A stretch of 48,301 nucleotides of DNA, from the NCBI GenBank assembly GCA_001994995.1, contig MDJM01000001.1, positions 1 through 48,301 on the forward strand, written 5' to 3'. Position numbers and translations under genes: made by a program. Position 1 is the first letter of the stretch. Each line of letters starts with the position of its first letter. The notes beneath the pieces are model-generated. The model was not told the DNA's origin. It did not search any database and saw nothing but the letters and a program-made list of their open reading frames with translations. This document shows, one piece after another, positions 25,277 through 36,126 of this stretch. Origin of the DNA: Candidatus Parepulonipiscium sp. PG-Nuni2H_MBin01. GTDB taxonomy: Bacteria > Bacillota > Clostridia > Lachnospirales > Cellulosilyticaceae.

Positions 25277-27250
25277 ATGAACAATAGCAACGTAACTCTT
25301 GCCAACCGAATTCAACGTGGTTTTATTGCAATTATTATATCTGTGCTAAGTATAACTGCCATTGTACAGATATACTATGTAGGCTCATTAATCCAAGATA
25401 ATGCAAAACAATATGTAGAAATGCAAGCAGAATTAGGGGCGGAAAAAGTGTCAAACTGGTTAGGAGGAACTATATCCTATTTAGATACAATAACACATGA
25501 CTTTGAGGTTAACCATAGATACGATGATTTAGATGATTATCAGAACTATTTATTATCACAACATGACTTACTAGACGGCATTGCAATGGTATATTACTTA
25601 TCAACTGAAACAGGAGCATTTATCAATTCTATAGGTTGGTCTGAAGGTAATTTGGATTTTGCTTCGCGTGAATGGTATAAACATTCATTAGATAATAGAG
25701 ATGTCGGAATTACAAGACCTTACCTAGATGCAAGCACAAATGAACTTATCGTAACAGCATCAAAACAAGTAAGAAACCAAAACAATCAAGTTATAGGGAT
25801 TATAGGTGTTGATATAGATTTAGATAGTTTACATACTATAGTAGGAGATACTCTAAATCCATTAGGAGCATATATATTTGTTATAAACAATGAGGAAGAG
25901 ATATTTGCCCATCCAAACTCAGCATATGAAGCCACTGCATTAGGTGAGTTTTTTACTTTAGCTGATTTAGGAGCTGATTATTCTGATACACTAAATACAC
26001 AAGAAACAAGCATTGCAAATATTAAAGGAGAAAGCAATGTATATAGTGCTGTAAGGAATATTTCTGGCACGGAATGGAGAGTTGTTTCAAACTACCCAAC
26101 TTCACATGTTATAAATGCTGTAATTAACCAAATCTTAAAAAGCTTAACGGGTGTTGTAGCAGCAATATTACTAGGTGCTATTGTAACAAGAAGGTTTACT
26201 AAAATTTATATAAAACCTTTAGATAAAGTAGTAGTATTATTAGAGAAACTTAAAGTGGGGGATATGCATATAGACACTTCTGACATACCTAGAAACAGTT
26301 TAGAGCTAAATATTTTGGTGGAAGTAACAGAAACAATATTTGCTACATTAGATAGATATTTAGGAGAAACACTTAACATATTATCTATATATGCACAAGG
26401 GGATTTTACGGTGGAGCCTAAAGAAAATTATGTTGGTGGATTTCTCGTTATAAAAGAATCGCTTAATGCAATTTCAACAGGGTTACGTTCGCTTATTAAA
26501 GAATCTACTATTTCAGCGCAAATGGTTGAAAATCAAGCTATTAGAATTGGAGCGTCTTCAGAAGAATTAAAACACGTTACAAATAACCAGGCTGATTCAT
26601 TATGTACCTTTGGTGATAAAGCAGATAAAATAGCTGATAGTATTTCGCATAGCATTGAAGAAATCGGAAAAACTTATTCATTGGTTAGAAGCGTAAACGG
26701 TCAGGCAGATGACGGAAAAATTGTAATGAATAAACTCATTAATGCAATGGACGGGATTAACATTTCTACACAAGAAATTGTTATAGTTATATCTGAAATT
26801 GGTACAATAGCAGAGCTTACCAATATACTTGCACTTAATGCAGCAATAGAAGCGGCTAGAGCAGGAGAGGCGGGTAAAGGTTTCGCTGTTGTAGCTAATG
26901 AGGTACGTACTTTGGCTAATAAGACTGCTGCTATAGTTAATCAAATAAATAGCCTATTATCCCACAACTTAGAGAGCGTGTTGCAAGGGCAAACTATGGT
27001 TACAGAAACATCTGAAGTATTTAATAACATTATGGAATCTATAACTAAAACAACATTAGCTAGCGAGAGTTTAACAAGCTATACTAATGAGCAAAAAAGT
27101 TATATTGCAGAACTTAAAACTAGTACGCGTGAGCTAATACATGGCGTAGAAATAAGCACTACTATTGCCCAAGAAAATGTTAAAATTAGTGAAGGCCTTA
27201 ATGAACAGGCGGAACTATTAAAAGGTAAACTTGATAAATTTAAAGTATAA
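25277..27250 (+). CDS. Methyl-accepting chemotaxis protein with dCache sensor
   Basis: Transmembrane chemoreceptor that controls the CheA kinase and so flagellar rotation. A first membrane helix (about residues 14-36) leads into an extracellular double-Cache domain (about 40-280; note [39 protein letters not shown] and [10 protein letters not shown]). That signature is often seen in amino-acid sensors, although the ligand cannot be read here. A second helix (about 285-305) and a HAMP-like linker ([20 protein letters not shown]) precede the signalling coiled coil. Its hairpin tip is [20 protein letters not shown] and [10 protein letters not shown]. The C-terminus has no CheR-docking pentapeptide. 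AAGGAGG lies 9 bases before the ATG. A motile host is implied, although no flagellar genes are in the window. Confidence 0.92.
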   Translation: MNNSNVTLANRIQRGFIAIIISVLSITAIVQIYYVGSLIQDNAKQYVEMQAELGAEKVSNWLGGTISYLDTITHDFEVNHRYDDLDDYQNYLLSQHDLLDGIAMVYYLSTETGAFINSIGWSEGNLDFASREWYKHSLDNRDVGITRPYLDASTNELIVTASKQVRNQNNQVIGIIGVDIDLDSLHTIVGDTLNPLGAYIFVINNEEEIFAHPNSAYEATALGEFFTLADLGADYSDTLNTQETSIANIKGESNVYSAVRNISGTEWRVVSNYPTSHVINAVINQILKSLTGVVAAILLGAIVTRRFTKIYIKPLDKVVVLLEKLKVGDMHIDTSDIPRNSLELNILVEVTETIFATLDRYLGETLNILSIYAQGDFTVEPKENYVGGFLVIKESLNAISTGLRSLIKESTISAQMVENQAIRIGASSEELKHVTNNQADSLCTFGDKADKIADSISHSIEEIGKTYSLVRSVNGQADDGKIVMNKLINAMDGINISTQEIVIVISEIGTIAELTNILALNAAIEAARAGEAGKGFAVVANEVRTLANKTAAIVNQINSLLSHNLESVLQGQTMVTETSEVFNNIMESITKTTLASESLTSYTNEQKSYIAELKTSTRELIHGVEISTTIAQENVKISEGLNEQAELLKGKLDKFKV

Positions 27251-27274
27251 GACTGCTATGGCAGTCTTTTTTTT
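27249..27274 (+). terminator. Terminator of the chemoreceptor gene
   Basis: AAGACTGC pairs with GCAGTCTT around TATG (27249-27268) and is followed by T to 27274. It sits back to back with the enolase terminator. Confidence 0.85.
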
Positions 27275-27280
27275 ATACAC

Positions 27281-27307
27281 AAAAAAAGAGACTGTAAAAA
27301 CAGTCCC
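27281..27307 (-). terminator. Terminator of enolase
   Basis: Read leftward, GGGACTGT pairs with ACAGTCTC (one wobble) around TTTT and ends in seven T. It is 12 bases beyond the eno stop. Confidence 0.8.
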
Positions 27308-27319
27308 CCATAATACATA

Positions 27320-28672
<1,353 letters not shown>

Positions 28673-28734
28673 TTAAAAGCCTCCATTAAATATATATTTT
28701 GTAGATAAAACCTGCTAAGTTTGTATCTATCTTA

Positions 28735-28763
28735 ACAATATCATACCAAAGTATAAAAATCAA
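28735..28763 (-). promoter_or_regulatory. Extended -10 sigma-A promoter of eno
   Basis: Read leftward: TTGATT (28763-28758), 17 bases, TATTGT (28740-28735), with TGA directly before the -10 giving an extended -10 motif. Confidence 0.6.
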
Positions 28764-28815
28764 TAGTTTTTTTGTTTTATCCTAAAAAACATTATGCCAT
28801 TTAACGACAAGCCTA

Positions 28816-30858
28816 TTAATCTAAAACCTGATGCTGCAATGCTAACTCATATAAATTGTAATAAATTCCTTTCTTACTTAACAACTCCTGATGAGTTCCC
28901 ATTTCTTTAAGCTCTCCTTTATTTAAAACAATAATATTATCTGAATGCTGAATAGTAGCAAGCCTATGAGCAACCATAATTGTAGTTCGCCCTTCCATCA
29001 TTTTATACAAAGCCTTTTGAATTACAGCTTCAGTCTCAGTATCAATGTTAGAAGTAGCTTCATCTAAAATGAAAATTTTAGGGTCATAAGCAACAGCCCT
29101 AGCAAAAGATAACAACTGCCTTTCGCCAGTTGAAAGAGTAGCGCCGCCCTCAATAACTTCATGTTTATACTTATTAGGTAACTTTTCAATAAAAGAATTA
29201 GCATAAACCATTTGCGCAGCTTCCTCAACTTGTTCATCGCTAATATTTAATCTGCCAAGACGAATGTTTCTTTCGATATTACCAGTAAACATAAATACAT
29301 CTTGCAACACTTGCCCAATCTGCGAACGTAAACTTTCTATATCAAACTCGCGAATATCTTTGCCGTCAATTAAAATCTGCCCTTTCTGAATATCATAATA
29401 ACGAGAAATTAAAGTTAAAATAGAAGTTTTTCCAGCCCCAGTGGCACCTACGAAAGCCACTTTTTGCCCCGCTTTAATTTTAAAAGATACGTCCTTTAAT
29501 ATCCAATCTTCATCTTTATATGCAAACCAAACATTTTTAAACTCAATTTCACCTTTAAATTCATCTGATACAATAGTTTCATCGCCGGTTACAATCTCAT
29601 TTTCCTCATCTAACACACTGAATATTTTTTCTGCTGCTGAAAGCGCTGACTGTAAAATATTAAATAGTTCAGCTAGCTGTTCAATGGGATTAAAAAAGTC
29701 TTTTACATAAGAAATCATAATTACAATCGTACCTACAGTTACTGCGCCGGCTAAAACTTCGCGCGAACCTATAAGTAACACTAAAGCTACAGTTAAATTA
29801 GATGCGGCGAATAAGCTAGGCCTATAAATCATAAATGCATAAAGTTCTCGTAAACCAGACCGATATAATTTTTCGTTGGCTGCAGTCATCTTATCCATAG
29901 TCTTTTGCTCACGATTAAAAATTTGTATAAACTTCATACCCATTAAGTGTTCTGATAAAAATATATTAATCTCAGTTAAGTAATTTCTAGACATCCGATA
30001 AGCCTTTTTAGAGAAATATTTAAAAATCAATGTAGCTATGACTACAAATGGTAGAACTGCAACTACATATAATGTAATTTTAGCATTAATTGTAAACATA
30101 ACGATTAATATTCCTATTACAAATAACCCATGTTTAAACAAGTTGGTAATTACAGTTGTATACATCTCATTTAAGCTTTCAGTATCATTAGTTACACGCG
30201 TCACTAGCGCCCCCACCGGATTTGTATGAAAATATCTAGCAGGCAAATCTAGCATCTTTGTGTATATGTCAAGTCGGATTTGTTTAATAATTTTTTGCCC
30301 TACTCGTTGCAATAAAATAGTTTGCATATATACAAAAATAAAGCTTGTAATGATAACTCCTAAGAACATTACTCCGTATCTTATAAGTAGCGTAAACTCT
30401 ACAGCTCTAAACTGTGTTAACTGCTCACTGCTTAATACGGAACCAGTATAATAGCCCCCATCTAAATCAGCCACAACTTCACCGTTAGCATTTAAGCTTA
30501 ACATTGCGGTTAGCTCTGCAGACGTTGCGTTTAACATTATTTCCATATCAGCATAAGCAACGTTATTAATTAAATAATAGTTATCATCGAAATTTACTAA
30601 TTTAGTTAAATAATCTGCTGTCTCATAATCTCTAGTATAACCCACACCATCTAACTCAACTTGAGCCTCGCTTAGTTCCACCTGCTTAAACGGTTCTTTA
30701 TAGCCATCTACAAACAAATCCACAGAAGTTCCTATAATTATAGGCTTTGCTAAGTCTGCTGCAGTGCTTATAAACATCATAATAATTATAACGATAAACT
30801 GCAACGTATAAGGCTTTGCATAGTGGAATAATCGTTTAATCATATGCTTATCTTTCAT
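28816..30858 (-). CDS. ABC exporter subunit with extracellular insert (BmrD/YheH-like)
   Basis: Second subunit of a heterodimeric type IV ABC exporter; 680 residues, close to B. subtilis YheH/BmrD. About 100 residues between the first and second membrane helices (about 52-152, rich in D, E, Y and L) form an extracellular insert typical of BmrD. Six membrane helices precede the nucleotide-binding domain with Walker A GATGAGKTS, Walker B KIFILDEATS (intact catalytic Glu), non-canonical signature LSTGERQ and H-loop VAHRLAT. The ATG at 30858 lies inside the end of the partner gene (11-base overlap) and has GGGG 7 bases upstream. The alternative ATG at 30879 has no ribosome binding site. Substrate probably includes drugs or lipids, by family analogy. 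Confidence 0.88.
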   Translation of the reverse strand: MKDKHMIKRLFHYAKPYTLQFIVIIIMMFISTAADLAKPIIIGTSVDLFVDGYKEPFKQVELSEAQVELDGVGYTRDYETADYLTKLVNFDDNYYLINNVAYADMEIMLNATSAELTAMLSLNANGEVVADLDGGYYTGSVLSSEQLTQFRAVEFTLLIRYGVMFLGVIITSFIFVYMQTILLQRVGQKIIKQIRLDIYTKMLDLPARYFHTNPVGALVTRVTNDTESLNEMYTTVITNLFKHGLFVIGILIVMFTINAKITLYVVAVLPFVVIATLIFKYFSKKAYRMSRNYLTEINIFLSEHLMGMKFIQIFNREQKTMDKMTAANEKLYRSGLRELYAFMIYRPSLFAASNLTVALVLLIGSREVLAGAVTVGTIVIMISYVKDFFNPIEQLAELFNILQSALSAAEKIFSVLDEENEIVTGDETIVSDEFKGEIEFKNVWFAYKDEDWILKDVSFKIKAGQKVAFVGATGAGKTSILTLISRYYDIQKGQILIDGKDIREFDIESLRSQIGQVLQDVFMFTGNIERNIRLGRLNISDEQVEEAAQMVYANSFIEKLPNKYKHEVIEGGATLSTGERQLLSFARAVAYDPKIFILDEATSNIDTETEAVIQKALYKMMEGRTTIMVAHRLATIQHSDNIIVLNKGELKEMGTHQELLSKKGIYYNLYELALQHQVLD

Positions 30859-32605
30859 AATAATCCCCTTTCGCACCATCTAGTTTTTGTTGCTCATACA
30901 TATTAGCATATATGCCCCCCAATGCCACAAGACTTTCATGAGTACCCTGCTCAGCTATTTTACCGTTGTCCATAACCACAATCTTATCAGCGTTTCTAAC
31001 AGTCGAAATGCGGTGCGCAATTATAATATTAGTTTTACCATTCCTAACAGTTTTAAGGTTGTCTAATATCGCCTCTTCAGTTTTTGTATCTACTGCTGAT
31101 AAAGAGTCGTCTAAAATAAGAATAGGCGCATTCAAAATTAAAGCACGTGCAATAGAAATCCTTTGTTTTTGTCCTCCTGATAACATAGTACCTTTTTCAC
31201 CAACTACTGTTTCATACTGTTTAGGAAAATCCACAATATTTTGATGTACATTAGCTTGTTTTGCAGCTTCGACTACTTCGTCTAGCTCCACATGTTCAAG
31301 CCCAAATCCTATATTATTTGTTACTGTATCGCTAAATAAAAAGTTATCTTGCGGTACATAAGAAATATTTTTCCTTACAGATTTCAATCCCAAATCCATA
31401 ATATCGTATCCCCCGATTGATACCTTATCGGAGTCTATATTATAAAACCGAAGTAAAATATTCATTAATGTAGTTTTCCCACTACCTGTGCGACCGAGTA
31501 TTGCTAACGTTTCTCCAGATTTTAGTTCCAAATTTATATCTCTTAAAGCCGGACTGTTTGTGTCTGGATAATCAAAATTAAAGTTTCTTATGCTAATACT
31601 ACCATCCAACTCATCTTTATGAATTGACTCAGCAGTATCAATAACTATTTCAGGTGCATTTAAAACCTCCTCGACTCTACGAATAGCAGCAACACCTTGT
31701 GCATACATAGTAATAGCATTGGAAATAGCACCCATAGGGCCTGATAGCATTAAAATATATTGGTTAAACGCTACAAATTCACCAACTGAGATTTGATTTG
31801 TCATAGTCATATATCCGCCATATGCTATAGAAGTGAGCAAACTTAACCCAACTAACAAAGTCATTGTAGGGGTTAATATAGCTGAAATTTTCGCCAAATC
31901 TATATTCTTATCATAATTGTCATTACATACTGCCTCAAATTCTTCAGTATTATACTTCTCCTGTACAAACGATTTAATAACTCTTATCCCTGCAAACGAT
32001 TCTTGCACTAAATCTGATAGGCCTGCAAATGATTGTTGCTTGGCAAAAAACCTTGTATTAATTATATCTTTTAAGTAAATTCCTCCTATTGCAATAAACG
32101 GCATTGGTATTATTGCAATTAAGGTTAATTTTAAATCTACGTATGTCGCCATATTATAAATAACCATTAGCCCTAAAATTAGTGCATCGAATATTATTAC
32201 TATTCCTACACCTGTCATTCTAATTATTGCTCCTAAGTCATTTGTGGCATAAGCCATCAGATTGCCTGTCTTATGACTATTAAAATACGTTATGTCTAGT
32301 TTAAGCCACTTTTCATATAATGAGGCACGTATATTTTTTTCAATTTTACGTGCCGTACCAATTAAACAATATCGCCAACTTATTCGGCCTAAATATATCG
32401 TCATAACTACTGTAACCAATCGCCATAGCACCTCTTTAACTTGCTCTAAATTTAGGCTACCATTAGCTATTCCATCTGTTACTTCCCCCGTTAACTGCGG
32501 GATACGCATTATTGCTGTATTAATAACAAACACTATCGTTATCCCAATTATATATGCTACTTTATACCTCTTTATATACTCTTTGACTATAGAGGTTTCA
32601 CTCAT
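30848..32605 (-). CDS. ABC exporter subunit with degenerate ATP site (BmrC/YheI-like)
   Basis: First subunit of the heterodimeric exporter; 585 residues, the size of B. subtilis YheI/BmrC. Six membrane helices cover about residues 15-310. The nucleotide-binding domain has Walker A GRTGSGKTTL, Q-loop SYVPQDNFLFSD, canonical signature LSGGQKQR, Walker B PILILDDSLS with Asp in place of the catalytic Glu, and H-loop IAHRIST. Together with the partner's LSTGE signature this gives one canonical and one degenerate ATP site, the hallmark of BmrCD/TM287-288 exporters. It follows hemZ by 32 bases; the drug-responsive leader peptide gene bmrB found in Bacillus is absent. Confidence 0.88.
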   Translation of the reverse strand: MSETSIVKEYIKRYKVAYIIGITIVFVINTAIMRIPQLTGEVTDGIANGSLNLEQVKEVLWRLVTVVMTIYLGRISWRYCLIGTARKIEKNIRASLYEKWLKLDITYFNSHKTGNLMAYATNDLGAIIRMTGVGIVIIFDALILGLMVIYNMATYVDLKLTLIAIIPMPFIAIGGIYLKDIINTRFFAKQQSFAGLSDLVQESFAGIRVIKSFVQEKYNTEEFEAVCNDNYDKNIDLAKISAILTPTMTLLVGLSLLTSIAYGGYMTMTNQISVGEFVAFNQYILMLSGPMGAISNAITMYAQGVAAIRRVEEVLNAPEIVIDTAESIHKDELDGSISIRNFNFDYPDTNSPALRDINLELKSGETLAILGRTGSGKTTLMNILLRFYNIDSDKVSIGGYDIMDLGLKSVRKNISYVPQDNFLFSDTVTNNIGFGLEHVELDEVVEAAKQANVHQNIVDFPKQYETVVGEKGTMLSGGQKQRISIARALILNAPILILDDSLSAVDTKTEEAILDNLKTVRNGKTNIIIAHRISTVRNADKIVVMDNGKIAEQGTHESLVALGGIYANMYEQQKLDGAKGDYYER

Positions 32606-32637
32606 CGCTTAATCACCCTTTCAAAAATTTAACGTTA

Positions 32638-34017
32638 CTAATTCTTAACATTCTCAAATGCAAAAATAGTATTTTTCTTATCAATCATCTCATCTATACG
32701 GGCTATATACTCTTCTATTCCTTTTACGTTAATAAACCTTTCAATTGATAGTCCATTAATAAACTTACTCGCACCGCCTGCTCCTAGTGCCAAAATAGTT
32801 TGCTGTTCTTCCATAACCTCAACGTTGTAAATACAATTATATCCGTCTTTTGTATATCCTATATTTTCAAAATTACCCAATATATTTTTCTGCCTATACA
32901 TATAGTAAGGCTTAAGTCCCATTTGGTACATATGACTAGAAGTGCAATCAAGCATATCTCTAATTACTGCTGATTGGGCGAGATTATACCTATGCTTCTG
33001 TTGATTAAGGCTAGAAGCAGTTTTAATTGCCATTGTATGGACTGTAATATTTGTAGGCGACATTTTTGCCAATTCAGTTAGTGTAAACTCTACATCACCA
33101 ACTGTTTCTTCTGGCAAACCTATTATCATATCCATATTGATATTATCAAATCCTAGTCTAATTGCCATATTATAAACATCGTATATCTCACTAACTTTAT
33201 GGGAACGGCCTATTAAATCTAGAGTTTTTTGATTCATAGATTGTGGGTTAATAGAAATCCTGCTTACCCCATACTGCTTCATCGCTTGTAATTTATCAGC
33301 AGTTATTGTATCTGGTCTGCCAGCTTCAACTGTATATTCTTCAATTTTGCTTAAGTCAAAATTTTCAGCTACAATAGTCATAAGTTTTCTAAATTGTAAT
33401 TCACTCAAACTAGTAGGCGTGCCTCCGCCTATATACAAACTTCTAATAAGCTTATCTTTAGCTACACCTTTTATCTCTTTTTCCAATGCCAGTAAGTAAT
33501 CATCAATTTTGTGAACTTTTTGTGCAAGAACAAATGCAGGAAAGGAGCAATATATACATCTAGACGGACAAAATGGAATACCTATATATATGCTGATTTC
33601 ATTAGGTTTATTTTGAGCTAAAATTTTCTGCTGTGCTTTAGTTACCTCTAACAATAACTCAACTTTATCAGCAGCTATAAAATACTCATTAGTTAAAATG
33701 GAACGTATTAAGCTATCAGATAAATTTTGGTGCAAAAACTTGTGCACAAGTTTATTTGGCCTAACCCCTGTTAAAACTCCCCAAGGTAACGTTTGGGAAG
33801 TATAATTGCTTAGTATCATATAAATTTCCGGTTTTAGAAAGCGTACGTCAACAATCCTATTGACATACGCATCTTGTGTTTTAAAAATTAGTTCTACTTC
33901 AGTATCTTTATAAGTGACTGATATTATAGCCTCTATTTTAATATATACTTCAAATAGCTTTGTTAATTCTATTAATTGTTGTACTTTATTTTGTTTATTG
34001 CAAATAATTTTAATCAT
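32638..34017 (-). CDS. hemZ: Radical SAM protein HemZ (coproporphyrinogen III oxidase-like)
   Basis: Radical SAM enzyme related to oxygen-independent coproporphyrinogen III oxidase, specific subgroup HemZ. An N-terminal about 135-residue extension carries the subgroup mark LPWGVLTGVRPNKL. The 4Fe-4S cluster cysteines C150, C154 and C157 lie in FCPSRCIYCSF, followed by SLYIGGGTPTSLS and SMNQKTLDLIGRSHK. Its role in anaerobes without full haem synthesis is unclear, and heme chaperone or oxidase roles are both possible. AAGGA is 6 bases before the ATG. It lies 22 bases after the metallo-hydrolase gene and 32 bases before the exporter, so all four are likely one operon, an arrangement that makes porphyrin export by the ABC pair imaginable. 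Confidence 0.9.
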   Translation of the reverse strand: MIKIICNKQNKVQQLIELTKLFEVYIKIEAIISVTYKDTEVELIFKTQDAYVNRIVDVRFLKPEIYMILSNYTSQTLPWGVLTGVRPNKLVHKFLHQNLSDSLIRSILTNEYFIAADKVELLLEVTKAQQKILAQNKPNEISIYIGIPFCPSRCIYCSFPAFVLAQKVHKIDDYLLALEKEIKGVAKDKLIRSLYIGGGTPTSLSELQFRKLMTIVAENFDLSKIEEYTVEAGRPDTITADKLQAMKQYGVSRISINPQSMNQKTLDLIGRSHKVSEIYDVYNMAIRLGFDNINMDMIIGLPEETVGDVEFTLTELAKMSPTNITVHTMAIKTASSLNQQKHRYNLAQSAVIRDMLDCTSSHMYQMGLKPYYMYRQKNILGNFENIGYTKDGYNCIYNVEVMEEQQTILALGAGGASKFINGLSIERFINVKGIEEYIARIDEMIDKKNTIFAFENVKN

Positions 34018-34039
34018 GTTCGTCCTTATTCTTTCTAAC

Positions 34040-34669
34040 TTATCTCAAATACATATTTGTCCTTTTTTCTAACCCAATAGAAGTAGTTGGCCCATGTCCA
34101 GGAAGCACAGCTACATCATCTGGCAAACTTAAAAGCTTGTGTTTAATGCCCTCTATAAGAGAAATATGATTCCCCCCAGGCAAATCACTTCTGCCAACAC
34201 CATTTTTAAATAAAATATCCCCTACAAAAATAACTTTAGCATTCGCACTATAAAAAGCTACCCCATCTGAAGTATGGCCAGGTATATGAATTACCTCAAA
34301 CTGAAGCTCTCCATCGTTAATATGAAGTTCGCCCTCTTCAACATACTCATCTGCATCAAACTGAATTGTAGAAACTGGCCTGTAACCGGATAAATTGTAG
34401 GCAGGATTAGGTAAATAATTTTTACCTTCAACATGTGCAATAACCTTAGCACCAGTAGCTTTCCTTATTTCCATCACACCACCAATATGGTCATAGTGCC
34501 CATGCGTTATTAAAATTGCTTTTAAACTAACACCTTCATCATCTATAGCTTTTAATAACCTCTTAGCTTCTGTGCCAGGGTCAACTAACACAGCCTCGTT
34601 CGTATTCTCATCAATAGCTAAATAACATAGCTCTTCAATCTCTCCAACTGGATACATATTAATTCTCAT
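34040..34669 (-). CDS. Metallo-beta-lactamase-fold hydrolase (glyoxalase II-like, YqgX type)
   Basis: Cytoplasmic zinc hydrolase; the substrate could be a glutathione- or bacillithiol-type thioester, but family members vary. The metal motif is complete: THGHYDHIGG (HxHxDH, near residues 56-62), the next histidine in IHIPGHTSDG, the aspartate in IFVGDILFKNGVGRSDLPGG and the last histidine in LPGHGPTT. At 209 residues it lacks the C-terminal helical domain of true glyoxalase II. AAGGAG lies 7 bases upstream of the ATG. It is the first gene of the hemZ-exporter operon; the 128-base AT-rich region before it has TATAAT at 34712-34707 (leftward) but no clear -35. Confidence 0.9.
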   Translation of the reverse strand: MRINMYPVGEIEELCYLAIDENTNEAVLVDPGTEAKRLLKAIDDEGVSLKAILITHGHYDHIGGVMEIRKATGAKVIAHVEGKNYLPNPAYNLSGYRPVSTIQFDADEYVEEGELHINDGELQFEVIHIPGHTSDGVAFYSANAKVIFVGDILFKNGVGRSDLPGGNHISLIEGIKHKLLSLPDDVAVLPGHGPTTSIGLEKRTNMYLR

Positions 34670-34797
34670 AACTGCTCTCCTTAATAAAAAATATTTATAT
34701 ATTCATATTATAATTTTATTTTTATAAAAAATTAAAAAAATTTATTTTTGCAAGTTAACACTCAAATTCTTGCGTAATAGAATTAACCTCATGGGGT

Positions 34798-35280
34798 TTA
34801 TTTGTGGTATGTCTCATTTAAACGAATTTTATACACCCTATAAATTTGTTCAATCAACATCACTCGAAATAATTGATGAGGGAATGTCATCTTAGAAAAA
34901 CTAAGTTTATAATTAGCACGACTTAAAACTTTGTCACAAAGTCCAAGCGAACCACCTATGATAAATACTATATGACTATGACCTCTATTAGCTTTTTCCT
35001 CAAGAAATCTAGTTAACTCAACAGAGCCAAGCATTTCGCCGTCAATATCAAGCGCGATTACAAACCCATTATCAGCAACCTTAGTTAATATTTTTTCACC
35101 TTCTTTTTGTTTTAATAAAATTTCTTGTTTTTTAGACATTTTTTCGTGTATTTTTTCATCAGCTTGTTCAATAATTGTGAGCTTACAATAAGATTTAAGC
35201 CTTTTACTATACTCGTCCATGGCATTTATAAGGTATGTTTCCTTCAATTTGCCGATGCATACTATATCAATTTTATTCAT
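34798..35280 (-). CDS. rlmH: 23S rRNA (pseudouridine-1915-N3)-methyltransferase RlmH
   Basis: SPOUT-class methyltransferase that modifies pseudouridine 1915 in helix 69 of 23S rRNA on the assembled 70S ribosome. Key segments are IDIVCIGKLKETYL at the N-terminus, VIALDIDGEMLGS, the SAM-knot region IVFIIGGSLGL and the C-terminal FPHQLFRVMLIEQIYRVYKI. I start at ATG 35280, giving the standard length of 160 residues, with GAGGAA 8 bases upstream. An in-frame upstream ATG would add 13 unusual residues and has no ribosome binding site. It is divergently oriented to mecA. Confidence 0.94.
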   Translation of the reverse strand: MNKIDIVCIGKLKETYLINAMDEYSKRLKSYCKLTIIEQADEKIHEKMSKKQEILLKQKEGEKILTKVADNGFVIALDIDGEMLGSVELTRFLEEKANRGHSHIVFIIGGSLGLCDKVLSRANYKLSFSKMTFPHQLFRVMLIEQIYRVYKIRLNETYHK

Positions 35281-35359
35281 TCTGAATTTCCTCACGTCAC
35301 CAAATTTCATTTGGAACATATTATATAAAATAAATTTAGAAAGGGTGTCATATACTAAG

Positions 35360-35385
35360 TTAAAGCTTTACATTTATTAAAGCTT
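35360..35385. repeat. Direct TTAAAGCTT repeats in the mecA promoter
   Basis: Two exact copies of TTAAAGCTT at 35360-35368 and 35377-35385, 17 bases apart. One touches the -35 and the other ends just before the -10. The first is part of a perfect TAAAGCTTTA palindrome. Their position suits a regulator site, but chance in AT-rich DNA is possible. Confidence 0.4.
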
Positions 35386-35395
35386 AATTTATACT
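35367..35395 (+). promoter_or_regulatory. Sigma-A promoter of mecA
   Basis: TTTACA at 35367-35372, 17 bases, TATACT at 35390-35395. The start codon is 32 bases beyond the -10. Confidence 0.7.
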
Positions 35396-35427
35396 ATTAC
35401 TATCAGTACAGAAAGGAAGTGACTTAT

Positions 35428-36090
35428 ATGAAAATAGAAAAGATAAGTGAGTACCAAATTCGTATAACACTAAACCATGACGACTTGCTAAACCGCAACA
35501 TTAAGCTCTCTGAACTTGCCTACGGTTCTTCTAAGGCACAAGCTTTGTTCCAAGACATGATGCTTAAAGCTTATGAAGATTTTGGATTTGAAACTACAAA
35601 TGTTCCGCTAATGATTGAGGCAGTGCCACTTTCAGTAGATAGTATTATGATTGTTGTCACTAAAGTGGAAACTCCGGAGGAAATCGAGGAGCGCTTAGGT
35701 CTAACTGGAGAACGCCCTACTCATAGGACATTCAAAGACCATGACGAAGACGATGATATTATGCCTCCAGCAATTGCTACTTCTGAAACAGTTGACGCTA
35801 TAGACAGTCTGATGTATCGTTTTGATACTTTAGATGAAGTTACCTCTTGTTCACACCAAATTCAACACTTGTATTTTGGGGATAGTGCTGTGTATAAGTA
35901 CTCTGATAAATATTTCCTTTTGATTAGTCCTAATACAAACCAAAAAACTGAGCAAAGTATATTAATTAGTATTTTAAATGAGTTCGGAAAACGTGCTTAC
36001 ACTAGTTCTCTTAATCAGCATTTCCTACAAGAACATGGGATAGTAATTCTGAAAACTAATGCAATAGACATCCTTGCTAAATATTTATAA
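35428..36090 (+). CDS. mecA: Adaptor protein MecA
   Basis: Adaptor that delivers proteins to the ClpC-ClpP protease. In Bacillus it controls competence; in Clostridia its targets are little known. The N-terminal substrate-binding domain starts MKIEKISEYQIRITLNHDDL. An acidic linker (about residues 105-120, DHDEDDDI) connects to the C-terminal ClpC-binding domain with VYKYSDKYFLLIS and LNEFGKRAYTS. The 220-residue length is usual. I use ATG 35428 because AAGGAAG lies about 9 bases upstream; the in-frame GTG at 35419 overlaps that site. It is transcribed alone, between its own promoter and a shared terminator. Confidence 0.9.
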   Translation: MKIEKISEYQIRITLNHDDLLNRNIKLSELAYGSSKAQALFQDMMLKAYEDFGFETTNVPLMIEAVPLSVDSIMIVVTKVETPEEIEERLGLTGERPTHRTFKDHDEDDDIMPPAIATSETVDAIDSLMYRFDTLDEVTSCSHQIQHLYFGDSAVYKYSDKYFLLISPNTNQKTEQSILISILNEFGKRAYTSSLNQHFLQEHGIVILKTNAIDILAKYL

Positions 36091-36126
36091 AAAAAATCGC
36101 CCACCGTTTTGGAGGCGATTTTTTTT
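36091..36126. terminator. Bidirectional terminator between mecA and the DUF1858 gene
   Basis: AAAAAATCGCC (36091-36101) pairs with GGCGATTTTTT (36114-36124), with inner CC/GG pairs around GTTTT. T runs follow on both strands, so it can end mecA rightward and the convergent gene leftward. Confidence 0.85.

Noticed and set aside
32606..32637. bmrB-like drug-sensing leader peptide before the exporter
   Set aside because: The 32-base gap to hemZ is too short for a leader ORF and attenuator.
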